Positions 20,434-31,047 of a stretch of DNA of 64,000 nucleotides are shown piece by piece (position 1 is the stretch's first letter; each line of letters begins with the position of its first letter). Origin of the DNA: Plutella xylostella. Lineage: Eukaryota > Arthropoda > Insecta > Lepidoptera > Plutellidae. The notes beneath the pieces were generated by a model. That model was not told where the DNA came from. It did not search any database and was given only the letters and a program-made list of their open reading frames with translations. A program made the translations under genes and the position numbers. The stretch covers positions 806,001 through 870,000 of the forward strand of contig NC_063994.1 of assembly GCF_932276165.1 (NCBI RefSeq), read 5' to 3'.

Positions 20434-20810
20434 ATGCAAAACCAAAAAAAAAATGCTTTCAGCGAGCTGGAAAAAGCCAAAACCTATTTGAAAAGCCTGA
20501 AATATGATGGCGCCAGCATCATGCAGTCATTTCGCTATACTTGTTTTCTTGGATTCTGCGTCTGCATTGATAGTGCCAAAGGCCTTTTTAATGACCTCAT
20601 TCTGCCCGATGATGAGCCAATGAAATATCTTCCGCACCATAAAATATCACAAGACCAACTAGATTTTTTTTTCATCAATCTGAGAAGTCATCGTGACAGA
20701 AACGACAACCCCACTGTTCGACTTTTTGAATCAATTTATAAAAAGATGTTAGTCTATTTAGAGCTGATGGATGCAGAGTCCAGAAATTGTCTTCCTCTAG
20801 AACAGATAAC
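20434..20810 (+). pseudogene. P-element/THAP9-type transposase fragment
   Basis: About 125 codons with HKISQDQLDFFFINLRSHRD at about 69-88, followed by NDNPTVRLFESIYKKML. This corresponds to the conserved C-terminal catalytic-region motif of P-type transposases, where a Gln-Asp-x-Leu-Glu-x-Phe-Phe pattern is usual. Here the expected Glu is Asp. Both ends are missing. Confidence 0.6.
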
Positions 20811-20869
20811 AATCTTACACTGTTCATCAACTTTTCCCGTGGACTGAATTAATTTGACAACAGCGCGTC

Positions 20870-21223
20870 AGAATAGTGACCGCCATGATATTGATGCTTC
20901 CAGCAGTCCTGTATTCTCACCCTATCGACCTTCGGTGAGAAGGTCGTTGAGTATATCGCTGGATAGTTTTCGCAGACGAAACATCGATTTAAGCCTGCGT
21001 AAACCAGAAAATACCAGTGCAGCAAGATCTTACGGATTCAACATTCAACAAGACAGCCGTAAATGACTTCTTCGGGAATCTAGAAAAGGTTTTAACAAAA
21101 TATGAATTAAATGCATATCGAATATATAATTTTGATGAGTCATCTATATCCACAGTAATGGCCACACCAAGAGTATTAGCTGGAAAAAGATCAAAACATA
21201 TTGTCGCAACAGCTGGTGAGTAA
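20870..21223 (+). pseudogene. pogo/jerky-type transposase fragment
   Basis: Two overlapping frames read SFRRRNIDLSLRKPENTSAA, then FNKTAVNDFFGNLEKVLTKY and RIYNFDESSISTVMATPRVL. This is the junction of the CENP-B-type domain with the first catalytic Asp (NFDES). A shift near 21040 breaks it, and the rest of the DDE core is absent. Confidence 0.65.
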
Positions 21224-21229
21224 TTTTTC

Positions 21230-21860
21230 AGATTTAGTTAATAGTGCAAATAATAGGGTGTCTAAGCTAGTTGAGCGCCAACATTTCGATAAAAGTGGTT
21301 GGAGGGCTGTGCATTATGCGGATGCCCAGAAAAAGTACTTAGCTTGTCCCGCGCCGCGTTCATTGACCTTAAAGTTAATGAAAAATTTGCGAGTCTCAAA
21401 TTCCAAATAAATAATTCCAATTTAAATAGTAAATTGAAATACTGAAGTACTGTATTGAAAACTATAATGATAGTAGTTACTGTTGAAATACACGACAGTT
21501 TCTGTAACTGCTTTGAAGAAGTCGCTACAAATAATACCTATGGGAAATGCTAATGATCAACAGGATGTGGAGAAGACTGCTGTGGCTAACGAATTGGATT
21601 TTTATTTGAAAACAGTTTGCCTAGAAGGAAGTCGATCCTTACAGGTGGACCTGGTGGTAGTCAGCAAACGAAAAACAATAGCCGAACCTTCGAAATTTGC
21701 ATAAGTTTATCTTACTTCGCCTGAACGTAACGCTTATAGTGAGAGGTTGTTTTCTGAGGCTGGTAATGTTAACGACGGAAAGCGCAATCGTTTGCTACCA
21801 AAAAATGCTGAAAAGCTCGTATTTATCCATCACAACTTACCACTGATTAATTTTAAGTAG
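21230..21860 (+). pseudogene. hAT transposase C-terminal remnant
   Basis: The stretch near 21705-21860 reads SPERNAYSERLFSEAGNV and KRNRLLPKNAEKLVFIHHNL, the hAT dimerisation domain. Upstream (21483-21703) is an acidic segment of the same protein, and 21230-21408 has a GWRAVHYADAQKKYLAC-like part that may be a BED finger. Stops separate the pieces. Confidence 0.65.
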
Positions 21861-21929
21861 GTAGGTACTAAAATGTCCGAATTTGTAAATAAATACATAG
21901 ATATCTAGTTTTGAGTAAAATAAAAAATT

Positions 21930-22415
21930 GCCGACTCTTACGAAGTTGTTGCATGAAATGCGAAATGACATGGATTTTAAAGGAAGTCGTACCACTCTAT
22001 GGAGAATTCTGAAAGAAATGGGGTTTTATTTAAAAAAAAAACTAGATCGAAAAGGAACTTTCTGATGGAGTTGTGGATACGATATAGTCAACTGATGTCA
22101 AAGATACCTCGAAGAACTGCGAAATAATCGTCTCGGAAACCAGCACCCAGTTGTACATTTGGACGAGCAACATATTGGGCCGGAAAATGTTGGCAAAGTG
22201 AAAAAGAAGAAGGCGTGTTATCTCCACACTCCAAAGGCCCTCGTTGGATTGTCAGACATTATCGTCCATGCCGATGGTGCTATGGGTTTCATACCCAATA
22301 CTCAAATGATCTTCAGATCTAATTCACAAGCGGCCGACTATCACGACGATATGAACAAGGCTAACTTTAATAATGTTTTTTTTAATGTAATTCATCACCG
22401 TTTTAAATTAGGGTA
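21930..22415 (+). pseudogene. DDE_3-type (Tc1/mariner-related) transposase fragment
   Basis: Reads KLLHEMRNDMDFKGSRTTLW, then PVVHLDEQHIGPENV with the first Asp, then IIVHADGAMGFIPNTQMIF and DYHDDMNKANFNNVFF. This is the arrangement of an arthropod DDE_3 transposase. A shift near 22045-22090 disrupts it and the third acidic residue is missing. The last 130 bp are duplicated at 24105-24243. Confidence 0.65.
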
Positions 22416-22544
22416 GAGGCGGGTAATGCCGGTCAGGTGATAATACGTAAAAGAGTTTTTAAAAAGAAGGTACTTGTTCGGAAAAAAGGAGAGGCGGCAA
22501 ATGCCTAATGTCTTTCTTTATTTTTAGAATGTCGACAAGACGAA

Positions 22545-23525
22545 ACAAAGAACGTTCCAGGGTGAAATGAAGCCAACATGAGTTGAATGAAGCGTTTCGA
22601 CTTCTTGAACAAGGTAAATCAATAAGAGAAGCAGCTCGGTCTACTGGTGTGCCGTTTTCGACATTACAAGAAAGACGTTTGACCAAAAACACTAATACGC
22701 CACAGCTGGGAAGAAACCCAGTGTTCACTATGAATCAAGAAGAAGATATGGCTTCGCAGATAAAATTACTGGCACATTTTTTTATGGTTGTATATCATTT
22801 CAAATAAGAAAGATGGCCTATGAATACGCAGTGAATAATAAAATACAGCATAATTTCAATAAAACTCTTGAGTTAGCTGGAAAAGATAGGCTAAAACGAT
22901 TCATGCGAAGAAATAATTTGGTACGGAAAGCAGAAGGAACGAGCCTGAATAGAGCTACTGCTTTAATAAAGAAGAAGTTGCAATATTTAAGAAATAAGAA
23001 ATTTCTTATTTCTTATTAATATTTTTCAAGCTTCTAGAAGAGTTAATGGGGAAGTATAAATTTCTTCCGAGAAATATACATATACCAATGTTGATGAAAC
23101 GGGAATCAAGATCCTGGGAAAGTTATATAGCTGAGAAAGGCCAAGAACGAGTGGGATCTATTACGAGTGGAGTAAGAAGGAATACAGTAACAGCTGTAAG
23201 TGCTACTGGTGTTTATATCCCACCTATGTTTATTTTTTATCCTCGCCAAAGACATTCTCCAGCATTGGAAGCAGATGGACCACGTGGCGCAGTCTATCGG
23301 TGCTGAAAAAATGGTTGGATAAATGAAGACCTTTTTGTAGATTGACTAAAACATTTTGCTGATATTACATAACCCTCAAAAAACGAACCAATATTGCTCA
23401 TATTGGACAACCATTGCAGTCATATTTTCTTGAGAGGTTATGAATTCTGTTAAAGCAACAACATAGTTATGCTATCATTACCACCTCATGCCTCGCATCG
23501 AATCCAGCCAATGGATGTCTCTATC
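22545..23525 (+). pseudogene. pogo/Tigger-type transposase, multi-frameshift
   Basis: An N-terminal HTH (LLEQGKSIREAARSTGVPFS, about 22600) is followed by a CENP-B-type region, then NVDETGIK near 23085, a core segment SGVRRNTVTAVSATGVYIPP, LLILDNHCSHI near 23400 and LSLPPHASHRIQPMDVS near 23480. These give the three acidic positions of DDE_1. At least four frame breaks are present. Confidence 0.7.
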
Positions 23526-23529
23526 TAGT

Positions 23530-24104
23530 GGTTAATACGTGGGAGCACAGAATAAAAAAGCTAGAGGTCAAATCGGAAGAGCTAACAGAGAGCCTGAATA
23601 AAACCCAGAAACATACTGAAACCATCAGTTCCTTACAAACCACCATCCACTCCCTGGCTGGAGGATCAACTTAACTCTCAGGAGCAGTTTAATCTTCGCA
23701 ACGAAATTGAAATCTGTGGCTTGCTAGAGACTGAAAGTGAGGTCCTAATATCAGTTAAAAAAAATAGGTATAGACATCTCTATTAATGACATTGACCTAG
23801 TAACCCGTGTTGGACCCACATCTAAACCAAATGATGAACCCCGTCCGGTGGTTGCCCGACTGCTTCGTAACTGCAAAAGAAACGAAATCTTGCAAGCAGC
23901 TAAAGTCAGTCAGACGGAACCTGTCGACCAAAGATGTTGGGATTGATGGACCCTCTAAAACTATCTACTTTAATGAACGACTCACCAAGGCAAACAGAAA
24001 GCTTTTTCATGACGCAAGAGTCAGAGCTAAACAATGCGGTTTTAGACACTGCTGGATTAAAAATGGAACCATATTATATGTCCGCAAAGAACAAGAAAAA
24101 CATG
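23530..24104 (+). pseudogene. FP-domain (LINE ORF1-like) protein fragment
   Basis: A coiled-coil region (KKLEVKSEELTESLNKTQK) leads into DIDLVTRVGPTSKPNDEPRP and VGIDGPSKTIYFNERLTKAN, matching the FP domain of insect retroelement ORF1 proteins. The C-terminal 109 codons are open from 23807. The frame runs directly into a DDE_3 transposase piece at about 24105, an artificial join. Confidence 0.6.
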
Positions 24105-24243
24105 CCATATTGGTTTCATACCCAATGCTCAACTGATCTTCAGATCTAATTCACAAGCGGCCGAGTATCAGAACGACATGAACAAGGCTAACTTTAATTA
24201 TGTTTTTGTTAATGTAATTTATCACCGTTTTAAATTACCGTTC
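24105..24243 (+). repeat. Duplicate of the DDE_3 fragment at 22281-22408
   Basis: The segment with ATCTTCAGATCTAATTCACA, CAAGCGGCCGA and TATCACCGTTTTAAATTA repeats in direct orientation about 1.83 kb downstream of the first copy with few changes. Confidence 0.75.
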
Positions 24244-24498
24244 CACCTTGTTCACTAATTTAAAGAAATATTAACATTTTTAAGGTAGCATAATATAGAG
24301 CATGTGGGAAAATTGAAAATCATTGTTGCCAAAATTACACCATATATAATATTCTCTGAAACGCACTCAACGCACTATTCGGCCGAATACCGAATAGTTG
24401 CCGAATATTCGTGGCATCTTTACGTGCATTCTGAGTCTGAGAATGAAACAAAAAGTGTCAGTAGGCGAAGTGATAACCTATTTTGCTGTATGATAAGG

Positions 24499-24870
24499 GT
24501 CAATTCAGACGTACCACAACCACACCACAACCACGCCGTGTGGTCGGTGTATATTTTGTATTGAAAATGAATAATCCAATTCACACGTGCCACATTTTGC
24601 CGTTGTTATCGACCACCTGTGTAATACGACCACATCGCAACCACATGGCGTCGGCAACGCCGCCACGCGGCGGCGGCACCGCGGCCACCTCCTCTCCCTA
24701 TTAACTGCATACGACCACGTGGTTACCACATCGCAACGACAGCGACAACACCACCACATCGACATTTTGTCGCTGTCACAACGCAACTGCAAAAAGCCGC
24801 TGCCACACTATTCACACATAACCACAGCATGTCGCTGCGACGTGGTGTGGTTGTGGTACGTGTGAATTGA
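24499..24870. mobile_element. MITE with 30-bp TIR (GTACCACAACCACACCAC)
   Basis: Ends starting GTCAATTCAGACGTACCACA and finishing GTGGTACGTGTGAATTGAC differ by one base over 30 bp. The interior is rich in CCAC/GTGG words that produce spurious open frames on both strands. Confidence 0.75.
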
Positions 24871-25189
24871 CGCTAACGGTCGGTCGAGCGCCTGCGCGTT
24901 CATAGCGTCGGTCGACTGATGCGTGGAGCGGTGGTCCAGCACGCGTGAAAGAAACCTGAAGGTGAAATCTTTCCTGTACTAGACGATATCTCTGAACGTT
25001 GACGCGTTGATCAAATTATTTCGTATACACACATAATATAATTATTAAAAGCAATCTCGCTATCGGGGATTCTAGATAACCTTTATACACTTACTGATAT
25101 CATAGGTATATACGAGTTCATTCTTACCACGAGCATTTCATCAGGCGGTTACTTAATTGAATTAAATATTAACTTCATTTTCATTTAAA
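24871..25189 (+). promoter_or_regulatory. Upstream region of the membrane protein gene
   Basis: No repeat recognised. It holds the presumed promoter and 5'UTR of the gene at 25190, and a GC-rich patch at 24880-24960 could be its core. No TATA box was identified with confidence. Confidence 0.3.
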
Positions 25190-26488
25190 ATGAGTGACAA
25201 TTCTGAGCTCCGCGTTGAATCTTTTCAAGTGGATCAGCCAAGAAAAAATAAAAGCTATTTCTTAACATTGCTCGTTTATATTGGCGTCAGTGGATGTCTT
25301 GCAGCAATCGTTTCCATCCCGCGCGCCGCACTGAACAAGGCCCTGGGGGAGGCCTTCTACGGCATTCCACGTCGCAGTCGGTTTGATACCATCCTCGATA
25401 TCATCCATACGTCAGTGGGCACAGTCGCGTCACTCGTGTGGACTAGATGCATCAGCGCGCCGCACCGTCGCCTGGTCGTGGCGCAGATCGGCCTCACTGC
25501 CAGCACGACATGGCTCGCCTGCCAGTACTCCGCATGGCGGCCCACGTCTGACTGGTCGGCCTACGTTCCACACTTCCTAATCAACTGCTTCGGCTCCGTA
25601 TTTCTGGCGGACACCAGCGTGCACGACCTCGCCCGTCGCCTGCACAGCGACACCCGAGGACTGTATGTCACTCAAACATGGGTTAAATTCGTCAAACTGA
25701 TTTCTGTGGCCGGAACGCATATGCTGCTGTCGTTAACACCAGACGTCTGGCATCCAAAGACTACCGTGGCGGCTGCAGTGATTTCGGTTGTATTGTTGGC
25801 GTTTTTGATTGTGCAGTCTATCCGTGGGTTGTTTACGGAGGATCAGGTAGAGCAGCCGATGTCCTGTGATGATGCTGGCGGGGGTCCCGCGGGCGGGGTG
25901 GGCGGCGCGCGGCGGGAGCTGGCCGCATGCGCCCTGGCCGCCGCCGCCGTGGCTCTGTTCACGGGGCAGCGCGCGGCCACCAAGTTCACCTACTACATGT
26001 ACAGAGATGTCTTATCATTCACTGACGGGCACATTCGTCTTATAATTGGATTGCAATTCATGGCATTTTCAGCATCTCTGGCTTTTTCGGCACACATACA
26101 GAAACTTCGACCGAACAGTACTCCTGCACTTCTTGTGTCAGGCATCGTCATTGGTGTGGTTAGCCGTGGAATGTGTATTTTTGTATATCCTGGTACGTTA
26201 CCAGTAGGTACAGCTACAGTATTGGTGTATGTGTCTTTGGTATTTTCGGCGTTTGGTCCGGTACCGGAGCCAATTTTAAGAACAGAAGCTCTGGGCGGCT
26301 GGCGCGCCGCTGCGCTCGTCAAGTACGCGGGCCTCGCCATGATCCTGGCTGACAGGGGCGGCTCGCTGCTAATAGAGCCTACTTACTATGCGCTAGTCAC
26401 TTATGTTAATGCTAATCCGTTTACATTGACCGTTGCTTTATTAATTCTAGCGTATGCATCAAACCGTATTTCTAAAAAGATAAAATAA
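25190..26488 (+). CDS. Intronless 12-TM membrane protein, MFS-like
   Basis: An open frame of 432 codons begins in an AAATG context and ends at TAA. About twelve hydrophobic spans are seen, near residues 23-43, 66-86, 97-114, 128-143, 166-184, 192-211, 244-258, 282-301, 313-332, 340-358, 373-388 and 411-425. A hydrophilic loop at 212-243, including GGGPAGGVGG, divides them six plus six, the usual plan of a major facilitator transporter. The N-terminus is short and cytoplasmic, with no signal peptide. Substrate and orthologue are not recognised. Coding GC is much higher than the flanks and no stop or shift is present, so it appears to be under selection. The single exon could mean a retrocopy. 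A 5S-derived SINE begins 14 bp after the stop. Confidence 0.75.
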   Translation: MSDNSELRVESFQVDQPRKNKSYFLTLLVYIGVSGCLAAIVSIPRAALNKALGEAFYGIPRRSRFDTILDIIHTSVGTVASLVWTRCISAPHRRLVVAQIGLTASTTWLACQYSAWRPTSDWSAYVPHFLINCFGSVFLADTSVHDLARRLHSDTRGLYVTQTWVKFVKLISVAGTHMLLSLTPDVWHPKTTVAAAVISVVLLAFLIVQSIRGLFTEDQVEQPMSCDDAGGGPAGGVGGARRELAACALAAAAVALFTGQRAATKFTYYMYRDVLSFTDGHIRLIIGLQFMAFSASLAFSAHIQKLRPNSTPALLVSGIVIGVVSRGMCIFVYPGTLPVGTATVLVYVSLVFSAFGPVPEPILRTEALGGWRAAALVKYAGLAMILADRGGSLLIEPTYYALVTYVNANPFTLTVALLILAYASNRISKKIK

Positions 26489-26501
26489 GCTGTATAGCAT
26501 A

Positions 26502-26888
26502 ATGAAGCGTCCGTAGTCGAGCGGGCCTCAGTGATCGTAACTGATCACTGAGGTTAAGCAACAACTGGCATGGTCAGCCATTGGATGGGTGACCAATTTC
26601 AAGTGGTGCTTTTCTGGACGCTTCCGTGCTTCGGACGGCACGTTAAGCCGTGGGTCCCGGTTTCTGCTTCGGCAGCAGTCGTTAAGCCTAGTCAGAGGCC
26701 TTCGGGCAGCTTGAAAACATCTGACAGTCGGGTTGCCCACTTACCCGACAACTCTCTCAGCACAAGCTTGCTTGTGTTGGGGTCCACCAACCCGCACTAG
26801 GCCAGCGTGGTGGACTAGGCCTAAAACCCTTCCTTCATTGGAAGGAGACCCGTGCCCCAGCAGTGGGGACGTGATGGGTCGTGTTGAT
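26502..26888 (+). mobile_element. 5S-rRNA-derived SINE, full copy
   Basis: The head contains GTTAAGCAAC and GGATGGGTGACC, the A-box and C-box words of the internal 5S rRNA promoter. The body ends CAGTGGGGACGTGATGGGTC with a short TGAT-like tail. A near-identical reverse copy lies at 31914-32300. AGCATA on the left and AGCCATA on the right is a weak duplication. Confidence 0.8.
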
Positions 26889-27022
26889 AGCCATAACTGA
26901 GGATAAAACGTTTTCAAAAAAATATTTTAAATAAGTACACATCGACTGTAGAAGACCCATAGGTAAATACGATTGTGTTGTGTACTTGCGCTTAATTCTA
27001 TCTTCCGTATTTCTAACTGAAA

Positions 27023-27232
27023 ATGGCTTATCGGTACAATGTAATTGAGTATAATGAAATGGTTCGTGTCTACGAGTTAGCTGGACATAATATGGAAGCT
27101 GCTCGCCGCATGTACCAAGAGCATAGTCTCGATGGGTTGCGAGCGAGAGGAATTGAGAATCCTAGAGTTCCATCTCCTGCGGTGATTCTTCGAGCGGTAT
27201 ACAGGGAAAGGGAATTCGGACCGGATCAATAA
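27023..27232 (+). pseudogene. DUF4817-like helix-turn-helix fragment
   Basis: An open frame of 69 codons with YNVIEYNEMVRVYELAGHNM and AARRMYQEH fits the N-terminal HTH common at the start of insect TE proteins (DUF4817). Nothing downstream continues the protein. Confidence 0.45.
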
Positions 27233-27944
27233 GAATGGTCTCGCTTTGAAAGTACCAGTAGAATAATAACGATCTCGCGCGTTCAAAATAATAACAAAGA
27301 TGTAATAACAGTGACAATGAGTAGCAATGAGTCATTGACAAAAGAATAATTCTTTAATAATAATTAATTAAGACTTTATTCTTTTGTCAATGCAATGAGT
27401 AGGTAATTTTTTATTCATCACATTCTCTGTGGATCGATTCTCTGTGTCCAAAGTCCTTGATTCTGTCAGTCAGTCATTGTTGTTTACTTGTTTACAATAA
27501 TTAAAAGGGAAAAGGTTAAATTCTATCCTTTGATTACCAAGCCTTTTTTCTTCTCTCGTTTTGTGCTGTGCTGTGAATACGTGTGACTTATGTTAAAGCA
27601 TAACATGCACCTGTTCTGTATTCTTAAAAGATAATTGTGTATCAATTATGTGATATGGAGTAAAATGAAATGTCTACAGTGGATTAGGTACTTTGAGTAG
27701 CCAAATCTCGGTAGGTACCAGACAATGTGGCCTCATGACTCCCATGAGTGTGGTGCTGATGCATGTGTAAGTACTTTTTTTATTGACCTTGACATTGAAT
27801 TGTGTCATTTTTTTGGCATTGAAACTGAAGTTCAAGGTCATTATGTCAAAACGAATCGCTATGTAAATATGAATAGGGTGACAATGAAATTTTAATGTTT
27901 ATTTAATAAAACGATTTTATGTTGGTCAGATTAAAACAAATATA
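27233..27944. other. AT-rich spacer
   Basis: A small inverted repeat (ACAAAAGAATAAT at 27338 and ATTCTTTTGT at 27380) is the only structure. No gene recognised. Confidence 0.4.
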
Positions 27945-28508
27945 AAACCGGCCAAGTGCGAGTCGGGCTCGCGCACAAAGGGTTCCGTAGCAGCAAAATT
28001 ACAGTTAAATCAACCTATCTCAAAAACTATAAGAGATACTTTGATCAAACCAAAAATCGTTGAAAGAGTTAATTAGCATGCATCACCTCTATTTTTTTTA
28101 GAATTTTATACCCCGTAGTTATAAAAATAGAGGGGGGGGGACATACTTTTTACGACTTTGAGAGCTGATATCTCAAAAACCGTTCACTTTAAGAAAAATG
28201 TTTTTTAGAAAACTTTATATCATTTTAAAAGACCTTTCCATTGATACCCCACACGGGTATGTACATCGAAAAAAAAAATTTCATCCCTCAGTTACATGTA
28301 TGGGGGGCCCCACCCCCAATTCTTTTTTTTACTATTTAGTGTCATATTTTTGTAGCGGTTCATACAACACATATTCCCATCAAATTTCATCACTGTAGTA
28401 CTTATAGTTTCCGAGTAAATCGGCTGTGACAGACGGACAGACGGACAGACGGACATGACGAAACTATAAGGGTTCCGTTTTTGCCATTTTGGCTACGGAA
28501 CCCTAAAA
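27945..28508 (+). mobile_element. Widespread lepidopteran repeat (GGCCAAGTGCGAGTCGG)
   Basis: Starts near ACCGGCCAAGTGCGAGTCGG and ends TTTTGGCTACGGAACCCTAA. The words GGGTTCCGTA and TACGGAACCC are inverted near the two ends. Tandem GGACAGAC units lie at 28432-28455. This sequence is abundant in moth and butterfly genomes. Its class is unsettled, and the open frames in it are not genes. Confidence 0.6.
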
Positions 28509-28514
28509 ATACGT

Positions 28515-29105
28515 TTTTTAATGTCTTATCGTGTTCAGTATCATCAGCTGTATCTACCATTTCCCGCTCCAAAGCAATCAAGTTAACACCCTGTAGATAC
28601 GATTTAGATTTTGTGTACAATGCGGATGAAACTGGGCTTAATTGGAAGGCATTACCAAGCAAATCATTAGCATCGTGACGTGAAAATGCAGCCCCAAGAT
28701 ATAAAGTGAGTAAGGACAGAGTCACTGCTATGCTTTGTGCTTATGCTTAAGGAACTCAAAGAATGCCATTGCTTCTCATCGGAAAATTTAAAAAAAAGTA
28801 AAAATATCCCAGATGTTTTAAATATGACAAAGTTAACAGTGTAGTGTAAAGGCCTCTACACACCAAAGCCGCTGACCCGGCGGCATAGCCCGGCGGCCTA
28901 GTGCCGGCGGGTTAACATAGTACAAAATGAGGCCGGCGGGTTGAGCCGGCGGCCTGAGCCGCCGGGTCAGCGGCTTTGGTGTGTAGAGGCCTTAACTTAC
29001 ACTACCAAAAGAAGGGATGGAAGAACACCGAAGTATTTTTACTTGGTACAACAACACGTTTATCCCCGAAGTTAAGAAATTCCTAAAACACATAGGAGAA
29101 AAATA
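28515..29105 (+). pseudogene. Tigger/jerky-type transposase relic split by a MITE
   Basis: Reads DFVYNADETGLNWKALPSKS near 28610 (first catalytic Asp), then KVSKDRVTAMLCA and PLLLIGKFK, and after the MITE at 28850-28992 continues WYNNTFIPEVKKFLKHIGEK (about 29043). TGA at 28677 and other breaks make it dead. The second and third acidic residues are not found. Confidence 0.65.
28850..28992. mobile_element. MITE with near-perfect 34-bp TIR (TAA duplication)
   Basis: Ends AGGCCTCTACACACCAAAGC and its complement, continuing through CGCTGACCCGGCGG. TAA at 28847-28849 and 28993-28995. 143 bp, PIF/Harbinger-like. Confidence 0.85.
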
Positions 29106-30089
29106 ATGGAATTTAAGTACTTCTCTCGCAGGATAATGACAAATAGATAGATAAAGCGCTCATTTATTCCACTTTCTTCAATGCACCTTCACATCCTTCT
29201 ACAGTTCTACTAAATTCGGGAAAATGCTAAGTTTACAGTCATTATTTTGCCTCCAAATGTGATTTGTCATGTCATGATTACGGATATAATGGTATATTCA
29301 TTCCGTTTCTTTCGTATTCACTTAAATGTTCTCCCTGCTGTTTTGTGCGTTATGTTATTGTTGACCCGACATTGAAGCTATATATAGCGATCGGCCTTGG
29401 CTGTATTAACGAAATATAATCAAATCTAAAGCTGTAATGACAGATAATGGAAGTCAATTTAGTGATATGTTTATGAAACTGGTGTGAAAGCATTGGGACT
29501 TTAAACAAAATACTTATGTACTTATACGACACTTTTGTAATCGTTGACCAAATACCACAGAGCACAAAATAACAAAGAGTTAGGAAGGTTGTTCAGAATT
29601 ATAGTAAATAATAATCTTAGAGGGTGGGCAACTATTCGCCCATGAATTGAAAAAAGGTCGTTATTTTCCAAGTTCCTGTAAAGTGTGCTATGTTGAAATC
29701 GAAATATAGACGAGTCGGAGTTTTTGCCTTATGATCCCTCATTTATAAAACAATAGTTTGCATCGTACATAGCTAGGAGGACTATGGAATAAAAAATCTT
29801 ATGTTGTAAAACATTGAACCGCCACCAGCTGTATTTATACTATTCGCATCAGAGCTCCTATACAATTGGGAAAATTAGTATTTTTAAGAAATCCATCACT
29901 TATCTCTTGCCACATATCAGGGGCTCTTGTTGGTATGCATTCATCGTGTAGTATTTCCCATATTAGCACTTTGGTTATCGCAGTATATCTTGGATAACAC
30001 ACATATTACCAGTGATTCCTATCATTATAATTTTGCAAAAGGGTTTTGAAGTTTTTACAAAAAACTTAACATTATTGTTTTAAGTTTAG
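29106..30089. other. Degenerate sequence with an integrase scrap
   Basis: Mostly unrecognised AT-rich DNA. At 29424-29470 the plus strand reads KAVMTDNGSQFSDMF, the pattern around the second catalytic Asp of an LTR-retrotransposon integrase. Nothing else of that element is readable. Confidence 0.4.
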
Positions 30090-30545
30090 TAAAAACAATG
30101 ACAAACTTGAAGGATTTGTTGATGCCGATTGGGCTAATGATAGTCTGGATAGAAAATCATATACTGGTGACTGCTTTACCATGTGTGGTTCTGCAATATC
30201 ATGGCAGAGCAGTAAACAGAAAACAGTTTCACTGTCTAGTACAGAGGCAGAATATGTAGCAATGTTAGAAGCTTCTAGAGAAGCTGTATATTTGAGAAAT
30301 TTAATGATAGAAAACACTGGTAATATGTGTGTTAAATCAAGATATACTTCATATACTGCGATAACCAAAGTGCTATTAAACTGGCTGCAAGTCATTCTCA
30401 TAATAGGTCAAAGCATATACAGGTGTGCGTTACCATTATGTCAGAGTTACAATTAAAAACAAATGGATATAAATTTAATATGTTTCGTTTCAACTCAGGA
30501 TAAGCCTGCTGACCTATTGACAAAGGGATTGTTATATGAAGATGA
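30090..30545 (+). pseudogene. Ty1/copia RNase H fragment
   Basis: Reads GFVDADWANDSLDRKSYTGD, then SWQSSKQKTVSLSSTEAEYV, and in another frame DNQSAIKLAASHSHNRSKHI and DKPADLLTKGLLYE. These are the Asp, Glu, Asp and terminal motifs of Copia RNase H. A shift near 30345 and a stop near 30470 inactivate it. Confidence 0.75.
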
Positions 30546-31047
30546 TAGGGCTTATACATACGTTGCAATTTCCATCCTGAACGAAAGAACAGCTAGAGTC
30601 GCATTCTTCAAAACAAAGCTACTATGAAAAATCAACCCTCTGGAAGTTCGGCAAGACAGGCTCACGATTACTGGATTGATGGCCGCCGTGAAGATTCTTA
30701 TGGACATCCCTGCCAACACCCTTGCACAAAAAACTGGTGCACAGTCCTTACACCCAGAGCGACCGCCGGGATTGTCTAACTAAGCAAAGGAAATCTAAAT
30801 CCCAAACCCGAAAAAAGAGGAAAAAAAGGGTCTCGACGTAAGCCGGGTCCACAATACTGGAACGTGCGCAAGGGGTCGTAATTCCACTCAAGAGAGGAAA
30901 GGATCCTCAGGCTTGTGTGCCATGTCAGGAGCCCGCAATGCAAATTAAGAAGATGCCCGATGGATCTTTTGTTGCCCGGTCCAGAGGCAGGGGGCCTTTC
31001 GTGGTAGACGCGGGTATCCGAGGTCTTATCATGTAGAGAGAGATAGA
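30546..31047 (+). other. Unclassified coding-like segment
   Basis: Fragments such as PLKRGKDPQACVPCQEP and KKMPDGSFVARSRGRGPFVV near 30885-31000 look protein-like and probably derive from a TE. I cannot assign them. Confidence 0.3.

Noticed and set aside
24483..24865. Several His/Thr/Arg-rich open frames on both strands
   Set aside because: By-products of CCAC repeats in the MITE at 24499-24870.
28430..28456. CRISPR-like short repeats
   Set aside because: GGACAGAC units are direct tandem repeats without spacers, in a eukaryotic repeat.
27945..28508. Protein-coding gene in the GGCCAAGTGCGAGTC repeat
   Set aside because: Frames are short and the repeat is non-coding in other lepidopteran contexts.
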